A stretch of DNA of 64,000 nucleotides from Haladaptatus halobius. Its GTDB lineage: Archaea; Halobacteriota; Halobacteria; Halobacteriales; Haladaptataceae. The stretch is taken from contig NZ_CP085335.1 of assembly GCF_020618475.1 (NCBI RefSeq), positions 1,674,001-1,738,000 on the forward strand, written 5' to 3'. The notes beneath the pieces are model-generated. The model did no database searches. It was not told the origin of the DNA and saw only the letters and a program-made list of their open reading frames with translations. A program made the position numbers and the translations under genes. Below are positions 35,065-43,183 of the stretch, piece by piece; position 1 is the first letter of the stretch; the number at the start of each line of letters is the position of its first letter.

Positions 35065-35520
35065 TCATTCGATGAGGTCTTCGAACTCCGGCAGTACGTC
35101 GTCGTCGTTTTCGTTCTCGGTGGTCGTGTCCTCGCCGTTTTCGCTTTCGGAGGTGCTTTCGGCTTCGTCCTCCTCGTCTTCGTCCTCCTCTAACACCTCG
35201 ACTTCGAGGACGGTGAGGGGGATGTTCTCCAGCCGTTGGCCGATCTCCTTGCGCGCGATGCGCGAGGCGTGTTCCTCCCGTTCGACGTTGAACACCGTCA
35301 TCTCCAACTCCAGCGCGACGAGCGCCTCGTCGGCGGCGATGAACGCCGGCGGGAGCTCCTCGCCGGACGGTGACGTGCGCTCGCCCATGCTGATCTCGAC
35401 GTAGTTTAGATCCGGGTTCAGCAACTCGCCAGTTTTGGAGATGGCGATTCGCACCGCCTCGTCCGATGTCTGTACATCGTACACCGGAATCGCGGCTTCC
35501 ACGACAACTCTGCAGTTCAT
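35065..35520 (-). CDS. DUF555 (UPF0212) family protein with acidic tail
   Basis: The first 110 of 151 residues match the conserved archaeal DUF555 pattern: NCRVVVEAAIPVYDVQTSDEAV, ISKTGELLNPDLNYVEI, ADEALVALELEMTVFNVE, REEHASRIARKEIGQRLENIPL. The last 40 residues are almost all Asp, Glu, Ser and Thr, a halophile-type disordered extension. The family is archaeal and of unknown function. It is divergent from the dipeptidase gene. Confidence 0.85.
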   Translation of the reverse strand: MNCRVVVEAAIPVYDVQTSDEAVRIAISKTGELLNPDLNYVEISMGERTSPSGEELPPAFIAADEALVALELEMTVFNVEREEHASRIARKEIGQRLENIPLTVLEVEVLEEDEDEEDEAESTSESENGEDTTTENENDDDVLPEFEDLIE

Positions 35521-35595
35521 GATCCCAAAGGCAATTGGAGAGCCAGAGGTATGAATTTTCGCACGCCCCGAGCCTCGTGACAGGTCACACAAGCA

Positions 35596-35602
35596 CTTAT
35601 AT
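35596..35602 (+). promoter_or_regulatory. TATA element of the dipeptidase gene
   Basis: CTTATAT lies 24-30 bp before ATG 35626, the spacing of a leaderless promoter. Confidence 0.55.
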
Positions 35603-35625
35603 CGCCGTCGAACACACGTTCGACG

Positions 35626-36663
35626 ATGACCGACGTGCCGATGATCGACGGCCACAACGACACCCTCCTTCGATTGAGTCGCGCCGACGACCCGGTACTG
35701 AGCTTCGCCGACGGATGTGAGAACGCGCATATCGACCTACCCCGCGCCCGCGAAGCGGGACTGGGCGCGGGGTTCTTCGCGGTCTTCGTTCTGAGCGACG
35801 ACGAGCACGACCCCGAACCGGGCGACGGCGGCTACGAGTACCCCCTACCGGACGCCGTCGACCACGGGGAAGCCCGGCGCGTCACTTACCGAACCCTCGA
35901 ACTGCTCCATCGCCTCGCCGCTGACGTGGACGGATTTCGCGTCGTCCGCTCGCTCGCCGACCTCGACGCCTGCCTCGAATCGGGCGACCTCGGGGCCATC
36001 CCGCACCTCGAAGGGGCGGAGGGCGTCGCGTCGGATCTCGCCAATCTCGATTTCCTCTACGCGGCGGGCGTCCGCTCCATCGGTCCGGTGTGGAGCAGGC
36101 CGAACGCTTTCGGCGAGGGCGTCTTCTCGCGCTACCCCGGCAGCCCCGACACCGGGGCGGGACTGACCGACGCGGGACGCGACCTCGTCCGGGCGTGCGA
36201 GAGACGGGGCATCGTCGTCGATTGTGCGCACATGACCGAGCGGGGGTTCTGGGAGGTCAGCGAGTTGAGCGACGCGCCACTCGTCGTCTCGCACACCGGC
36301 GTTCACGAACGCTGCCCGCACTCGCGGAACCTTACTGACGAACAGCTCGACGCGGTGGCCGAGTCGGGCGGCGTCGTCGGGATCGCGTTCCACGAACCGG
36401 GCGTCGCCGACGACCCTGACCCGGACGCCAGCGCCTCCCTCGAGGATATCGCGGAGCACATCGAGTACGTCGCCGACTATGTTGGCGTCCAGCACGTCGT
36501 CCTCGGGTCGGACTTCGACGGCGCGAGAATCCCCGACGACGTGGGTGACGTGACCGGTCTCCCCGCACTCTTGTCCCGCCTCCGCGAGCGCGGATTCAGC
36601 GACGGCGACATCGCGCGGGTCGCCTGCGAGAACTGGCGACGGGTGCTCGCCGAGACGTGGTGA
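35626..36663 (+). CDS. Membrane dipeptidase-type metallopeptidase (M19)
   Basis: The 345-residue protein has the M19 metal motifs: MIDGHNDTLL (HxD) at residues 6-15, HLEGAEG with the bridging Glu, VDCAHMTERGF and SHTGVHERCPHSRNLTDEQ, and a late Asp in LGSDFDGARIP. Members hydrolyse dipeptides (often with D-residues) using two zinc ions; no signal peptide is present, so it acts in the cytosol here. A TATA element precedes it. It is followed after about 40 bases by the glycosylase gene. Confidence 0.92.
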   Translation: MTDVPMIDGHNDTLLRLSRADDPVLSFADGCENAHIDLPRAREAGLGAGFFAVFVLSDDEHDPEPGDGGYEYPLPDAVDHGEARRVTYRTLELLHRLAADVDGFRVVRSLADLDACLESGDLGAIPHLEGAEGVASDLANLDFLYAAGVRSIGPVWSRPNAFGEGVFSRYPGSPDTGAGLTDAGRDLVRACERRGIVVDCAHMTERGFWEVSELSDAPLVVSHTGVHERCPHSRNLTDEQLDAVAESGGVVGIAFHEPGVADDPDPDASASLEDIAEHIEYVADYVGVQHVVLGSDFDGARIPDDVGDVTGLPALLSRLRERGFSDGDIARVACENWRRVLAETW

Positions 36664-36703
36664 ACCGAAAGATTTGCTCCCCCGCGCTCCCTCTCCCGGA
36701 ACG

Positions 36704-37585
36704 ATGGAAACCGGTTCGATTCCCGTCGCCGACCTGCCGGGTGGGTTCGACCTCCAATCGACCGTCGAGAGCGGCCAGAGCTACCTCTGGCGGCGCGAGG
36801 ACGGTCGGATGTACGAGACGCCGCGCGCCTACGGCGGTGATGCGTGGTACTACACCGTCCTCGAGGGCGAGGTCGTTCGCGCGCGCCAGCGGGACGGCCT
36901 ACTGGAGTGGGAGGCGACGACCGACGCCGAACCCCTGCTCTTCTCCCTCCTCCGCCTCGACGACGATTTGGACGCCATCATCGACGCGACGCCGGACGAT
37001 CCGCTGGTCGAGGAGGCCTACCAGAAGTATCGCGGGATGCGGATCGTCCGTGACCCCTTCTTCCCCTGTCTCGTCTCGTTCATCTGCTCGGCCCAGATGC
37101 GTGTTAGCCGAATCTATGGGATGCAGACCGCGCTGGCGCGCGAGTTCGGGGAGCGTATCGAGTTCGGCGGGAGTGCGTACTACGACTTTCCGACGCCCGG
37201 GCGGTTAGCCGCGGCGACGGAAGCCGACCTGCGCGATCTGAACCTCGGCTACCGCGCGCCTTACGTCCGGAAAACCGCGGAGCTGATCGCGTCGGGAGAG
37301 GCCGAACCCGGCGACGTGCGGGGCAGAGCCTACGAGGACGCCCGCGACGCCGCGAAGGTGTTCGTCGGCGTCGGCGACAAGGTGGCCGACTGCGTCCTGC
37401 TGTTCTCGCTCGGCTACTTGCAGGCGGTTCCGCTCGACACGTGGATTCGGAGCGCCATCGAAGATCACTACCCCCACTGCGAGCGGGGGTCATACGCGAA
37501 GACCTCACGGGCGATTCGGGAGCAGTTCGGCGACGAGTACGCCGGTTACGCCCAGACGTACGTGTTTCACTACCTGCGGAACTGA
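36704..37585 (+). CDS. HhH-GPD base-excision DNA glycosylase (OGG1/AlkA-like)
   Basis: The 293-residue protein begins PVADLPGGFDLQSTVESGQSYLWRR, the N-terminal domain of archaeal/eukaryal OGG1-type enzymes. It has FICSAQMRVSRIYGM, then the helix-hairpin-helix VGVGDKVADCVLLFSLGYLQAVPLDTWI, with Lys in GDKVAD and catalytic Asp in PLDTW. It excises damaged bases such as 8-oxoguanine (with a lyase step through the Lys) or alkylated purines; the presence of that Lys favours an OGG1-type mechanism. The gap to the upstream dipeptidase gene is 40 bases. Confidence 0.88.
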   Translation: METGSIPVADLPGGFDLQSTVESGQSYLWRREDGRMYETPRAYGGDAWYYTVLEGEVVRARQRDGLLEWEATTDAEPLLFSLLRLDDDLDAIIDATPDDPLVEEAYQKYRGMRIVRDPFFPCLVSFICSAQMRVSRIYGMQTALAREFGERIEFGGSAYYDFPTPGRLAAATEADLRDLNLGYRAPYVRKTAELIASGEAEPGDVRGRAYEDARDAAKVFVGVGDKVADCVLLFSLGYLQAVPLDTWIRSAIEDHYPHCERGSYAKTSRAIREQFGDEYAGYAQTYVFHYLRN

Positions 37586-37624
37586 GGTTTCAGTCGAAAG
37601 ATATTTTATCCGAACGTTTTACCG

Positions 37625-37807
37625 GTGAATATAATTTCCGGAATTTTCGGACTCGCTGCCGCTTTCATCGGTTTGGTACTCGCGTCGGGAATCGGCGCAC
37701 TGCTCGCTCTCCGCATGTTCGTCTACAGTGAACTCGGTCTCACGAAGAACGAAGTTCGAACCGCGGTCAAACACCTCTCCTACGAACGAGCGTCCGGCGA
37801 CGAGTGA
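37625..37807 (+). CDS. Small single-pass membrane protein (60 aa)
   Basis: The ORF starts at GTG 37625. The product has one transmembrane helix (IFGLAAAFIGLVLASGIGALLAL) and a basic/polar tail TKNEVRTAVKHLSYERAS. An AT-rich ATATTTTAT at 37601-37608 fits a TATA box with leaderless spacing. I do not recognise the family. It lies between the glycosylase and acylphosphatase genes on the same strand. Confidence 0.6.
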   Translation: MNIISGIFGLAAAFIGLVLASGIGALLALRMFVYSELGLTKNEVRTAVKHLSYERASGDE

Positions 37808-37851
37808 CGACAGCCCCGACGATTTTGTGCCTCGGATTCGAATGGTCAACC

Positions 37852-38130
37852 ATGGCAGACCGAACCCGCGCACACGTCTTCGTCTCAGGCACGGTACAGG
37901 GCGTCTACTACCGCGCGAACACCCGCGACGCGGCGCAGGAGAAGAGCGTCGACGGCTGGGTACGAAACCTCTCGGACGGGCGCGTCGAAGCCGTCTTCGA
38001 AGGTTCCGAGGAGGCGGTGAACGAGATGGTCGAGTGGTGTTACACGGGTAGTCCGGCCGCCGATGTGGAGGATGTCGCGGTCGAGTACGGCGAACCGGAG
38101 GACGAAGACGGCTTTCAGGTGCGTCGGTAG
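37852..38130 (+). CDS. acyP: Acylphosphatase
   Basis: The 92-residue protein has the short acylphosphatase fold: AHVFVSGTVQGVYYRANTR, where the Arg of YYRA and the Asn of WVRNL form the active site, then DGWVRNLSDGRVEAVFEG and the EGSEEAVNEMV helix. It cleaves carboxyl-phosphate bonds such as those in acetyl phosphate. Length and motifs match the family. It is followed by the eS17 gene. Confidence 0.94.
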   Translation: MADRTRAHVFVSGTVQGVYYRANTRDAAQEKSVDGWVRNLSDGRVEAVFEGSEEAVNEMVEWCYTGSPAADVEDVAVEYGEPEDEDGFQVRR

Positions 38131-38216
38131 GCGGCGACCACCGGGAGGCGTGAGAGATTCACGCTCGCCGGACGCGAACGAATGCTTTTAAGGCACGCAA
38201 CCGGAAACAGTTCGGT

Positions 38217-38393
38217 ATGGCAATCAAACCCGACTACGTCAAGAAGACGGGAAGCATCCTGCTGGAGCGATACCCGAACGCCTTCACGAAGGATTTCGAC
38301 CAGAACAAAGAGAGCGTCGAGAAGCTGACAAACATCGGGTCGAAGGGCGTCCGAAACCGAATCGCCGGGTACGTCACCCGCAAGAAAGAGTAA
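38217..38393 (+). CDS. rps17e: 30S ribosomal protein S17e (eS17)
   Basis: The 58-residue product MAIKPDYVKKTGSILLERYP continues NAFTKDFDQNKESVEKLT and NIGSKGVRNRIAGYVTRKKE. This is the complete archaeal eS17, known for its short length, and all conserved segments (NAFTKDFDQNK and SKGVRNRIAGYV) are present. It is a small-subunit protein. It is shorter than most ORF-length cutoffs and easy to miss. Confidence 0.95.
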   Translation: MAIKPDYVKKTGSILLERYPNAFTKDFDQNKESVEKLTNIGSKGVRNRIAGYVTRKKE

Positions 38394-38451
38394 TTCTGCA
38401 GAACGAATTCCGGCGGCCGACGAAGAACATCGATAGAGAACGGTTCGCGTC

Positions 38452-38613
38452 TCAGTCGTCGCCGGTAATCTCATCGACGACTTGAGAGAACTGGTTTCCG
38501 CCACACCTGTCACATTCGCCCGTCTCGGTCGGGAGAACGAATGTCCCATCGTCTCGAACCCGAACGGAGTACGGCTGTCCGCACCCTTCACATGTAACGA
38601 CTTCCCGCCTCAT
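38452..38613 (-). CDS. Small zinc-ribbon protein (53 aa)
   Basis: ATG is the complement of 38611-38613 and TGA ends at 38452. The product MRREVVTCEGCGQPYSVRVRD has a first CxxC (TCEGCG) and a second (GECDRCGGNQF) about 26 residues later, forming one zinc ribbon, followed by an acidic tail VDEITGDD. Similar one-ribbon proteins are common in haloarchaea; function unknown. It is convergent with eS17. Confidence 0.75.
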   Translation of the reverse strand: MRREVVTCEGCGQPYSVRVRDDGTFVLPTETGECDRCGGNQFSQVVDEITGDD

Positions 38614-38742
38614 GAGGTCTTAGAGGCGACAGTCGGTATATTAGGGTAGCGATGGGCGGTATTCCTCTATCTTCTGACGCTCTCGGCAAGCACCGACAAC
38701 GTCGAAAGCTACTTGCGCGCTCTTTCGTTACCATCTCGCACA

Positions 38743-39777
38743 ATGAGTATCGACGTTGGTATCCTCGGCGGAACGGGGGCGGTGGGGCAGCGATTCATCC
38801 AACTGTTCGACGGCCACCCCGAGTTCGAACTGGCAGCGATAACGGCGAGCGACGATAGCGCGGGCAAGTCGTACCGCGAGGCGGCGAAGTGGCGCATCGA
38901 CTCGCCGATTCCGGACGCCGTCGGCGACATCACGGTTCGCGCGACCGACCCCCGCGACGTACCGGACGACGTTGATCTGCTCTTCTCGTCGCTCCCATCC
39001 GGAATCGCCGCGGAAGTGGAACCGCAGTTCACCGAGGCGGGCTACGTCGTCTCTTCGAACTCCTCGAACGCCCGGATGGCCGACGACGTTCCGCTCGTCA
39101 TCCCGGAGGTCAACGGGGATCACTTGGATCTCATCGAAATCCAGCGGGACGAACGCGGGTGGGACGGCGCGCTGGTGAAGAACCCGAACTGCTCGACCAT
39201 CACGATGGTTCCCACGCTCGCGGCGCTCGACCGATTTGGATTGAACCGCGTCCACGTCGCCACCTTGCAGGCCGTCTCCGGGGCGGGCTACTCCGGCGTC
39301 ACCTCGATGGAGATAATCGACAACGTCATCCCGCACATCGGCGGCGAGGAGTCGAAGATGGAGACTGAATCGAGGAAACTTCTCGGGACGTTCGACGGGA
39401 GCGAAATCGACCACCACGACGTCGACGTATCGGCCTCCTGCAATCGCGTGCCGACGCTCGACGGCCACCTCGAAAACGTCTGGGCCGAAACTGCGGAGAC
39501 GCTCACCCCGTCGGACGCCCGCGACGCCTTCCGCGACGCGCCGACGCTCGACCTGCCGAGCGCCCCCGTCCCGCTCATCGAGGTGTTCGAGGACGACGAC
39601 CGCCCGCAACCGCGACTCGACCGCACCCTCGGCGGCGGGATGCAGGTCGCCGTCGGCGGGGTGCAGGACACTCCCGCTGGAATCCAGTACAACTGCCTCG
39701 CCCACAACACCATCCGCGGGGCCGCCGGGGCGAGTCTGCTGAACGGAGAACTGCTCGTGCAGGAAGGCTGGGTGTAG
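38743..39777 (+). CDS. asd: Aspartate-semialdehyde dehydrogenase
   Basis: The 344-residue protein begins SIDVGILGGTGAVGQRFIQL with the NADP-binding GxxGxVG. It has LLFSSLPSGIAAEVEP, VVSSNSSNARMADDVPL, and the active-site KNPNCSTITMVPTL with the catalytic Cys, then GAGYSGVTSMEI and DVSASCNRVPT. It reduces aspartyl-4-phosphate to aspartate-4-semialdehyde on the way to Lys, Thr, Met and Ile. ATG 38743 was chosen; the upstream frame is not family-like. The archaeal/fungal-type length and motifs fit. Confidence 0.95.
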   Translation: MSIDVGILGGTGAVGQRFIQLFDGHPEFELAAITASDDSAGKSYREAAKWRIDSPIPDAVGDITVRATDPRDVPDDVDLLFSSLPSGIAAEVEPQFTEAGYVVSSNSSNARMADDVPLVIPEVNGDHLDLIEIQRDERGWDGALVKNPNCSTITMVPTLAALDRFGLNRVHVATLQAVSGAGYSGVTSMEIIDNVIPHIGGEESKMETESRKLLGTFDGSEIDHHDVDVSASCNRVPTLDGHLENVWAETAETLTPSDARDAFRDAPTLDLPSAPVPLIEVFEDDDRPQPRLDRTLGGGMQVAVGGVQDTPAGIQYNCLAHNTIRGAAGASLLNGELLVQEGWV

Positions 39778-39801
39778 GGGAGACGGAACTTCTTTCGGAG
39801 T

Positions 39802-40434
39802 TCAGGGAACCGAATAGCGGAGCAACACCCCGTCGTCGATTCGTTCGACGCTCTCCAGTTCGAGGTTCGGGAACGCCTCGCGGTCGACGAACCCGTCCCC
39901 GTCGGCGAGGGTTGGCGCGTCGCGCCCGCCGACGACCAGCGACCCGACGTAGAGGCGGAGTTCATCCACCAGTCCGTCGGCGAACAGCGAGAAGATGAGT
40001 TCACCGCCGCCTTCGACCATCACCCGCTCGACTCCCCGCGATTCGAGTTCGTCGAAGGCGGCTTCAAGCGAGACGCGGCCGGAACCCGCAACCACGACGT
40101 TCGCACCCGCCTCCCGGAGCGCGCCGACCCGGTCGTCCGGTGCGGACGCGGCGACGAAGACGAGGGTGTCCGCCCGGTCGTCGAGCACGCGAGCGTCGGG
40201 TGGCGTCCGCGCGCGCGAGTCCGCGACGACTCGGAGCGGATTCGGCCCCCCGTCGGCGGTGAGCGACGGGTCGTCCGCGAGCACCGTCCCGACGCCGACG
40301 ACGATGGCATCGCTGTCGACCCGGAGGTCGTCCACCCGGTCGAAATCGTCCGGCCCGCTGATGGCGACCTGCTCGCGCCGCCGCGAGGAGAGTTTTCCGT
40401 CTGCGCTCGTCGCGGTGTTGACGACCACGTGCAT
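39802..40434 (-). CDS. 2,5-diamino-6-(ribosylamino)pyrimidinone 5'-phosphate reductase
   Basis: The 210-residue protein is a RibD C-terminal reductase: HVVVNTATSADGKLSSRR, SDAIVVGVGTVLADDPSL, LRVVADSRARTPPDARV, VMVEGGGELIFSLFADGLVDEL and the end LVVGGRDAPTL. In archaea this enzyme (ArfC-type) reduces the ribosyl group before deamination in riboflavin and F420 precursor synthesis. It is convergent with the aspartate-semialdehyde dehydrogenase gene and divergent from the arylsulfotransferase-like gene. Confidence 0.93.
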   Translation of the reverse strand: MHVVVNTATSADGKLSSRRREQVAISGPDDFDRVDDLRVDSDAIVVGVGTVLADDPSLTADGGPNPLRVVADSRARTPPDARVLDDRADTLVFVAASAPDDRVGALREAGANVVVAGSGRVSLEAAFDELESRGVERVMVEGGGELIFSLFADGLVDELRLYVGSLVVGGRDAPTLADGDGFVDREAFPNLELESVERIDDGVLLRYSVP

Positions 40435-40516
40435 GCGCCGAGGTAGGTTCCCTCCGCGAAAACCGCTTTCGGTGCTATCAGGAACTTTATGAACCCTCCA
40501 CCAAACCGGACTGACG

Positions 40517-41887
40517 ATGGATACCCGAAACGCCTATCGAGCGTTTTTCGCCGCCCTGCTCCTCCTCTGTTCGGTCACGGTGGGCTACGCGTACGCCACT
40601 TCCCCGGTTCGGGACGCGGTCGGCAAGTATCACGACCAATCGAACGTGCCCTTCGAGCAACGTGAGTCGGTCGCCCCGGCGAGCGGGGGCGTCACCGTCG
40701 TCGCGGGACACGGGATGAACGGAGAGAAGTCCGCACTCGTCGCGTTCGGGGCCGACGGTCGGGTGCGCTACCACGACGACACCTACACGGGCTACTTCGA
40801 CGTCGACTCGGTTCCCTCCGAGTCGATGACCGTCGAGTACGTCGCGGAGAAACCCCTGACCGGCCCGCGAGCGAAAGCGTGCGACGCGAAATGTACCCTC
40901 TCGTTCGTGGAGCGAGTGAACCTCACGACGGGCGAGAAGACGCGGGTCTACTCGAAGGTCATCCCACAGGATAGGGGCGCGAACTGGCACGACGTGGACA
41001 GGATCGACGACGACCGCCTCCTCGTCGGCGACATCTATCAGGATCAGGTGTACGTCGTCAACACGACCACCGACATCACGACGTGGCGCTGGGACGCGCA
41101 GGACGACTTCCCCATCACCGAGGGCGGTCCGTACCCCGTCGATTGGGTGCATCTAAACGACGTGGAGCGCCTGCCGGACGGTCGCTACATGGTCAGCCTC
41201 CGCAATCAGGATCAGGTCGTCTTCCTGAACGAGAGCGGCCCGATGGAGTCGTGGACGCTCGGCGCGGAGGACAACTACAGCGTGCTGTACGAACAGCACA
41301 ATCCTGATTACATCCCGCGCGAGCACGGCGGTCCGGCGGTGGTCGTCGCCGACTCGCTGAACGACCGCGTGGTCGAATATCAGCGCGAGAACGGCGAGTG
41401 GCAACAGACGTGGGTGTGGAACGACTCGGAGACTATCTGGACGCGGGACGCAGACCGCCTGCCGAACGGACACACGCTCGTCGCTGACACCAACGGAAAC
41501 CGCGTGGTGGAAGTGAATCGATTCGGTGAGGTTATCTGGACTGTGCCGTTCTACTCGCCCTACGAGGTCGAACGTTTGGGTACCGGTGACGAGAGCGCGC
41601 GCGGGCCGAGCACAGAGCGTGTGGGAATCGAATCGTCCACGGCGAGCATCGACGAGCGCGGCGCGTACGAACGACTGGCGCACGCGCTGTTCTCCAAGAA
41701 GACCGTGAGTAGCCTCTGGTTCGTCCTCCCGATGTGGGCCGGACTCGGCGAATTGCTCGCGGCGGTCGTCGCCCTGCTGACGGCGCTCGTCTGGGCCGGA
41801 TTCGAACTCCGTAACGTGAACATCAGCATCGAGACGCGGATTCCGATTCGGGTCTCCCGGGAAACGAGCGACGACGAACACTTTTAA
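40517..41887 (+). CDS. Arylsulfotransferase-family-like membrane-anchored propeller protein
   Basis: The 456-residue protein starts with a transmembrane signal/anchor (AYRAFFAALLLLCSVTVGYAYA) and ends with a second helix (WAGLGELLAAVVALLTALVW). Between them are propeller-like repeats: HDVDRIDDDRLLVGDIYQDQ, VHLNDVERLPDGRYMVSLRN, DADRLPNGHTLVADTNGNRVVEVN, which match the ASST-type pattern of haloarchaea with HxND and D-R-L-P-N-G blades. Several NxT/S sequons (NLT, NTT, NES, NYS, NDS) suggest glycosylation outside. Sulfate transfer is known only for a few family members, so the activity is uncertain. Confidence 0.75.
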   Translation: MDTRNAYRAFFAALLLLCSVTVGYAYATSPVRDAVGKYHDQSNVPFEQRESVAPASGGVTVVAGHGMNGEKSALVAFGADGRVRYHDDTYTGYFDVDSVPSESMTVEYVAEKPLTGPRAKACDAKCTLSFVERVNLTTGEKTRVYSKVIPQDRGANWHDVDRIDDDRLLVGDIYQDQVYVVNTTTDITTWRWDAQDDFPITEGGPYPVDWVHLNDVERLPDGRYMVSLRNQDQVVFLNESGPMESWTLGAEDNYSVLYEQHNPDYIPREHGGPAVVVADSLNDRVVEYQRENGEWQQTWVWNDSETIWTRDADRLPNGHTLVADTNGNRVVEVNRFGEVIWTVPFYSPYEVERLGTGDESARGPSTERVGIESSTASIDERGAYERLAHALFSKKTVSSLWFVLPMWAGLGELLAAVVALLTALVWAGFELRNVNISIETRIPIRVSRETSDDEHF

Positions 41888-41911
41888 TCTATCCCGACCC
41901 AACTTCGGGTG

Positions 41912-43183
41912 ATGAACGTAGACGACCATGCCGAGGCGCTTGCCTCCGACCTCGGCGTCGAAAAAGAGGAGGTCAAAGCCGACCTGCAGAACCTCATCGA
42001 GTACAGCGTTCCGGTCGACGAAGCCAAACAGAGCCTCCGCCGGAAATACGGCGGCGGGAGCGGAGGGAGCGCCGAACCATCGACCGTCGAGATAGACGAC
42101 GTGACGACCGAGATGGGCAACGTCACCGTCACCGCGAAGGTTCTCACGGTCGGTAAACGCTCGATTCGCTATCAGGGGAACGAACAGGTCATCTTCGAAG
42201 GTGAACTCGCCGACGGGACGGGGAAGATATCGTACACTGCATGGAACGATTTCAGCCTCGTCCCGGGACAGGTAATCACCGCGGGCAACGCGAACGTCCG
42301 CGAGTGGGAAGGCAACCCCGAACTCAACCTCGGCGAGAGCACCAACGTCGCCCGCGAGGAGACGGACATCGACGTCCCGTACGACGTCGGCGGCGATTCG
42401 ACGCTCGCCGAGGTCGAACCCGGTGACAGGGGCGTCGCGCTCGAACTGACCGTGCTTGAAGTCGAGGAGAAGGTCATCGACGGACGGGACGGCGAGACGA
42501 CCATCAAAAGCGGTGTCGTCGCCGACGAGTCGGCCCGACTTCCGTTCACCGACTGGGAAGCGCGCGCCGGACTGGAAGAAGGCGCGACCATCCGCGCCGA
42601 GAGCGTCTACGTCCGCGAGTTCCGCGGCGTCCCCTCCATCAACTTCTCGGAGTTCACGACGGTCGAACCCCTCTCCCGAGAGGTGGACGTGCGCGACACG
42701 GCGACCCAGATGTCGGTTCGAGAGGCCGTCGAGACGGGCGGCGCGTTCGACGTGGAGGTGTTCGGTAACGTCGTGGCAGTTCGTGACGGATCGGGCCTCA
42801 TCCAGCGCTGTCCCGAATGCGGGCGCGTCATCCAGAAGGGTCAGTGTCGAAGCCACGGACAGGTCGACGGGCAGGACGACCTGCGCGTGAAAGCTATCGT
42901 GGACGACGGAAGCGGCACCGTCACCGCCATTCTGGACGACGAACTCACGGCCGAGGTGTACGGCGGCGGCCTCGAAAAGGCCCGTCAGCAAGCTCGCGAC
43001 GCGATGGATCAGGAAGTCGTCGCGGACACCATCCGCGACACCCTCGTCGGACGCGAGTTCCGCGTCCGCGGGAACCTTTCGGTGGACGACTACGGCGCGA
43101 ACCTCGAAGCGAGCGAGTTCGACGAAACTGACGACGACCCGATGGAGCGTGCGAAAACTCTCCTCTCGGAGGTGGACGCATGA
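41912..43183 (+). CDS. rpa1: Replication protein A (single-stranded DNA-binding protein)
   Basis: The 423-residue protein has an N-terminal DDHAEALASDLGVEKEEVKADL helix pair, three OB-folds (first with VTAKVLTVGKRSIRYQGNEQVIFEGELAD, second starting at VALELTVLEVEEKVIDGRDGE, third near VEVFGNVVAVRDGSG), and a zinc finger RCPECGR...GQCRSHG near residue 300. It coats single-stranded DNA in replication and repair. ATG 41912 follows directly on a GTG. Its stop overlaps the RPA-associated protein gene (ATGA), giving the rpa1-rpap1-phosphoesterase order known from Haloferax volcanii. Confidence 0.93.
   Translation: MNVDDHAEALASDLGVEKEEVKADLQNLIEYSVPVDEAKQSLRRKYGGGSGGSAEPSTVEIDDVTTEMGNVTVTAKVLTVGKRSIRYQGNEQVIFEGELADGTGKISYTAWNDFSLVPGQVITAGNANVREWEGNPELNLGESTNVAREETDIDVPYDVGGDSTLAEVEPGDRGVALELTVLEVEEKVIDGRDGETTIKSGVVADESARLPFTDWEARAGLEEGATIRAESVYVREFRGVPSINFSEFTTVEPLSREVDVRDTATQMSVREAVETGGAFDVEVFGNVVAVRDGSGLIQRCPECGRVIQKGQCRSHGQVDGQDDLRVKAIVDDGSGTVTAILDDELTAEVYGGGLEKARQQARDAMDQEVVADTIRDTLVGREFRVRGNLSVDDYGANLEASEFDETDDDPMERAKTLLSEVDA

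Noticed and set aside
41153-42991. 612-codon minus-strand frame across the arylsulfotransferase-like and RPA genes
   Set aside because: It spans two well-supported genes and shows no domain.
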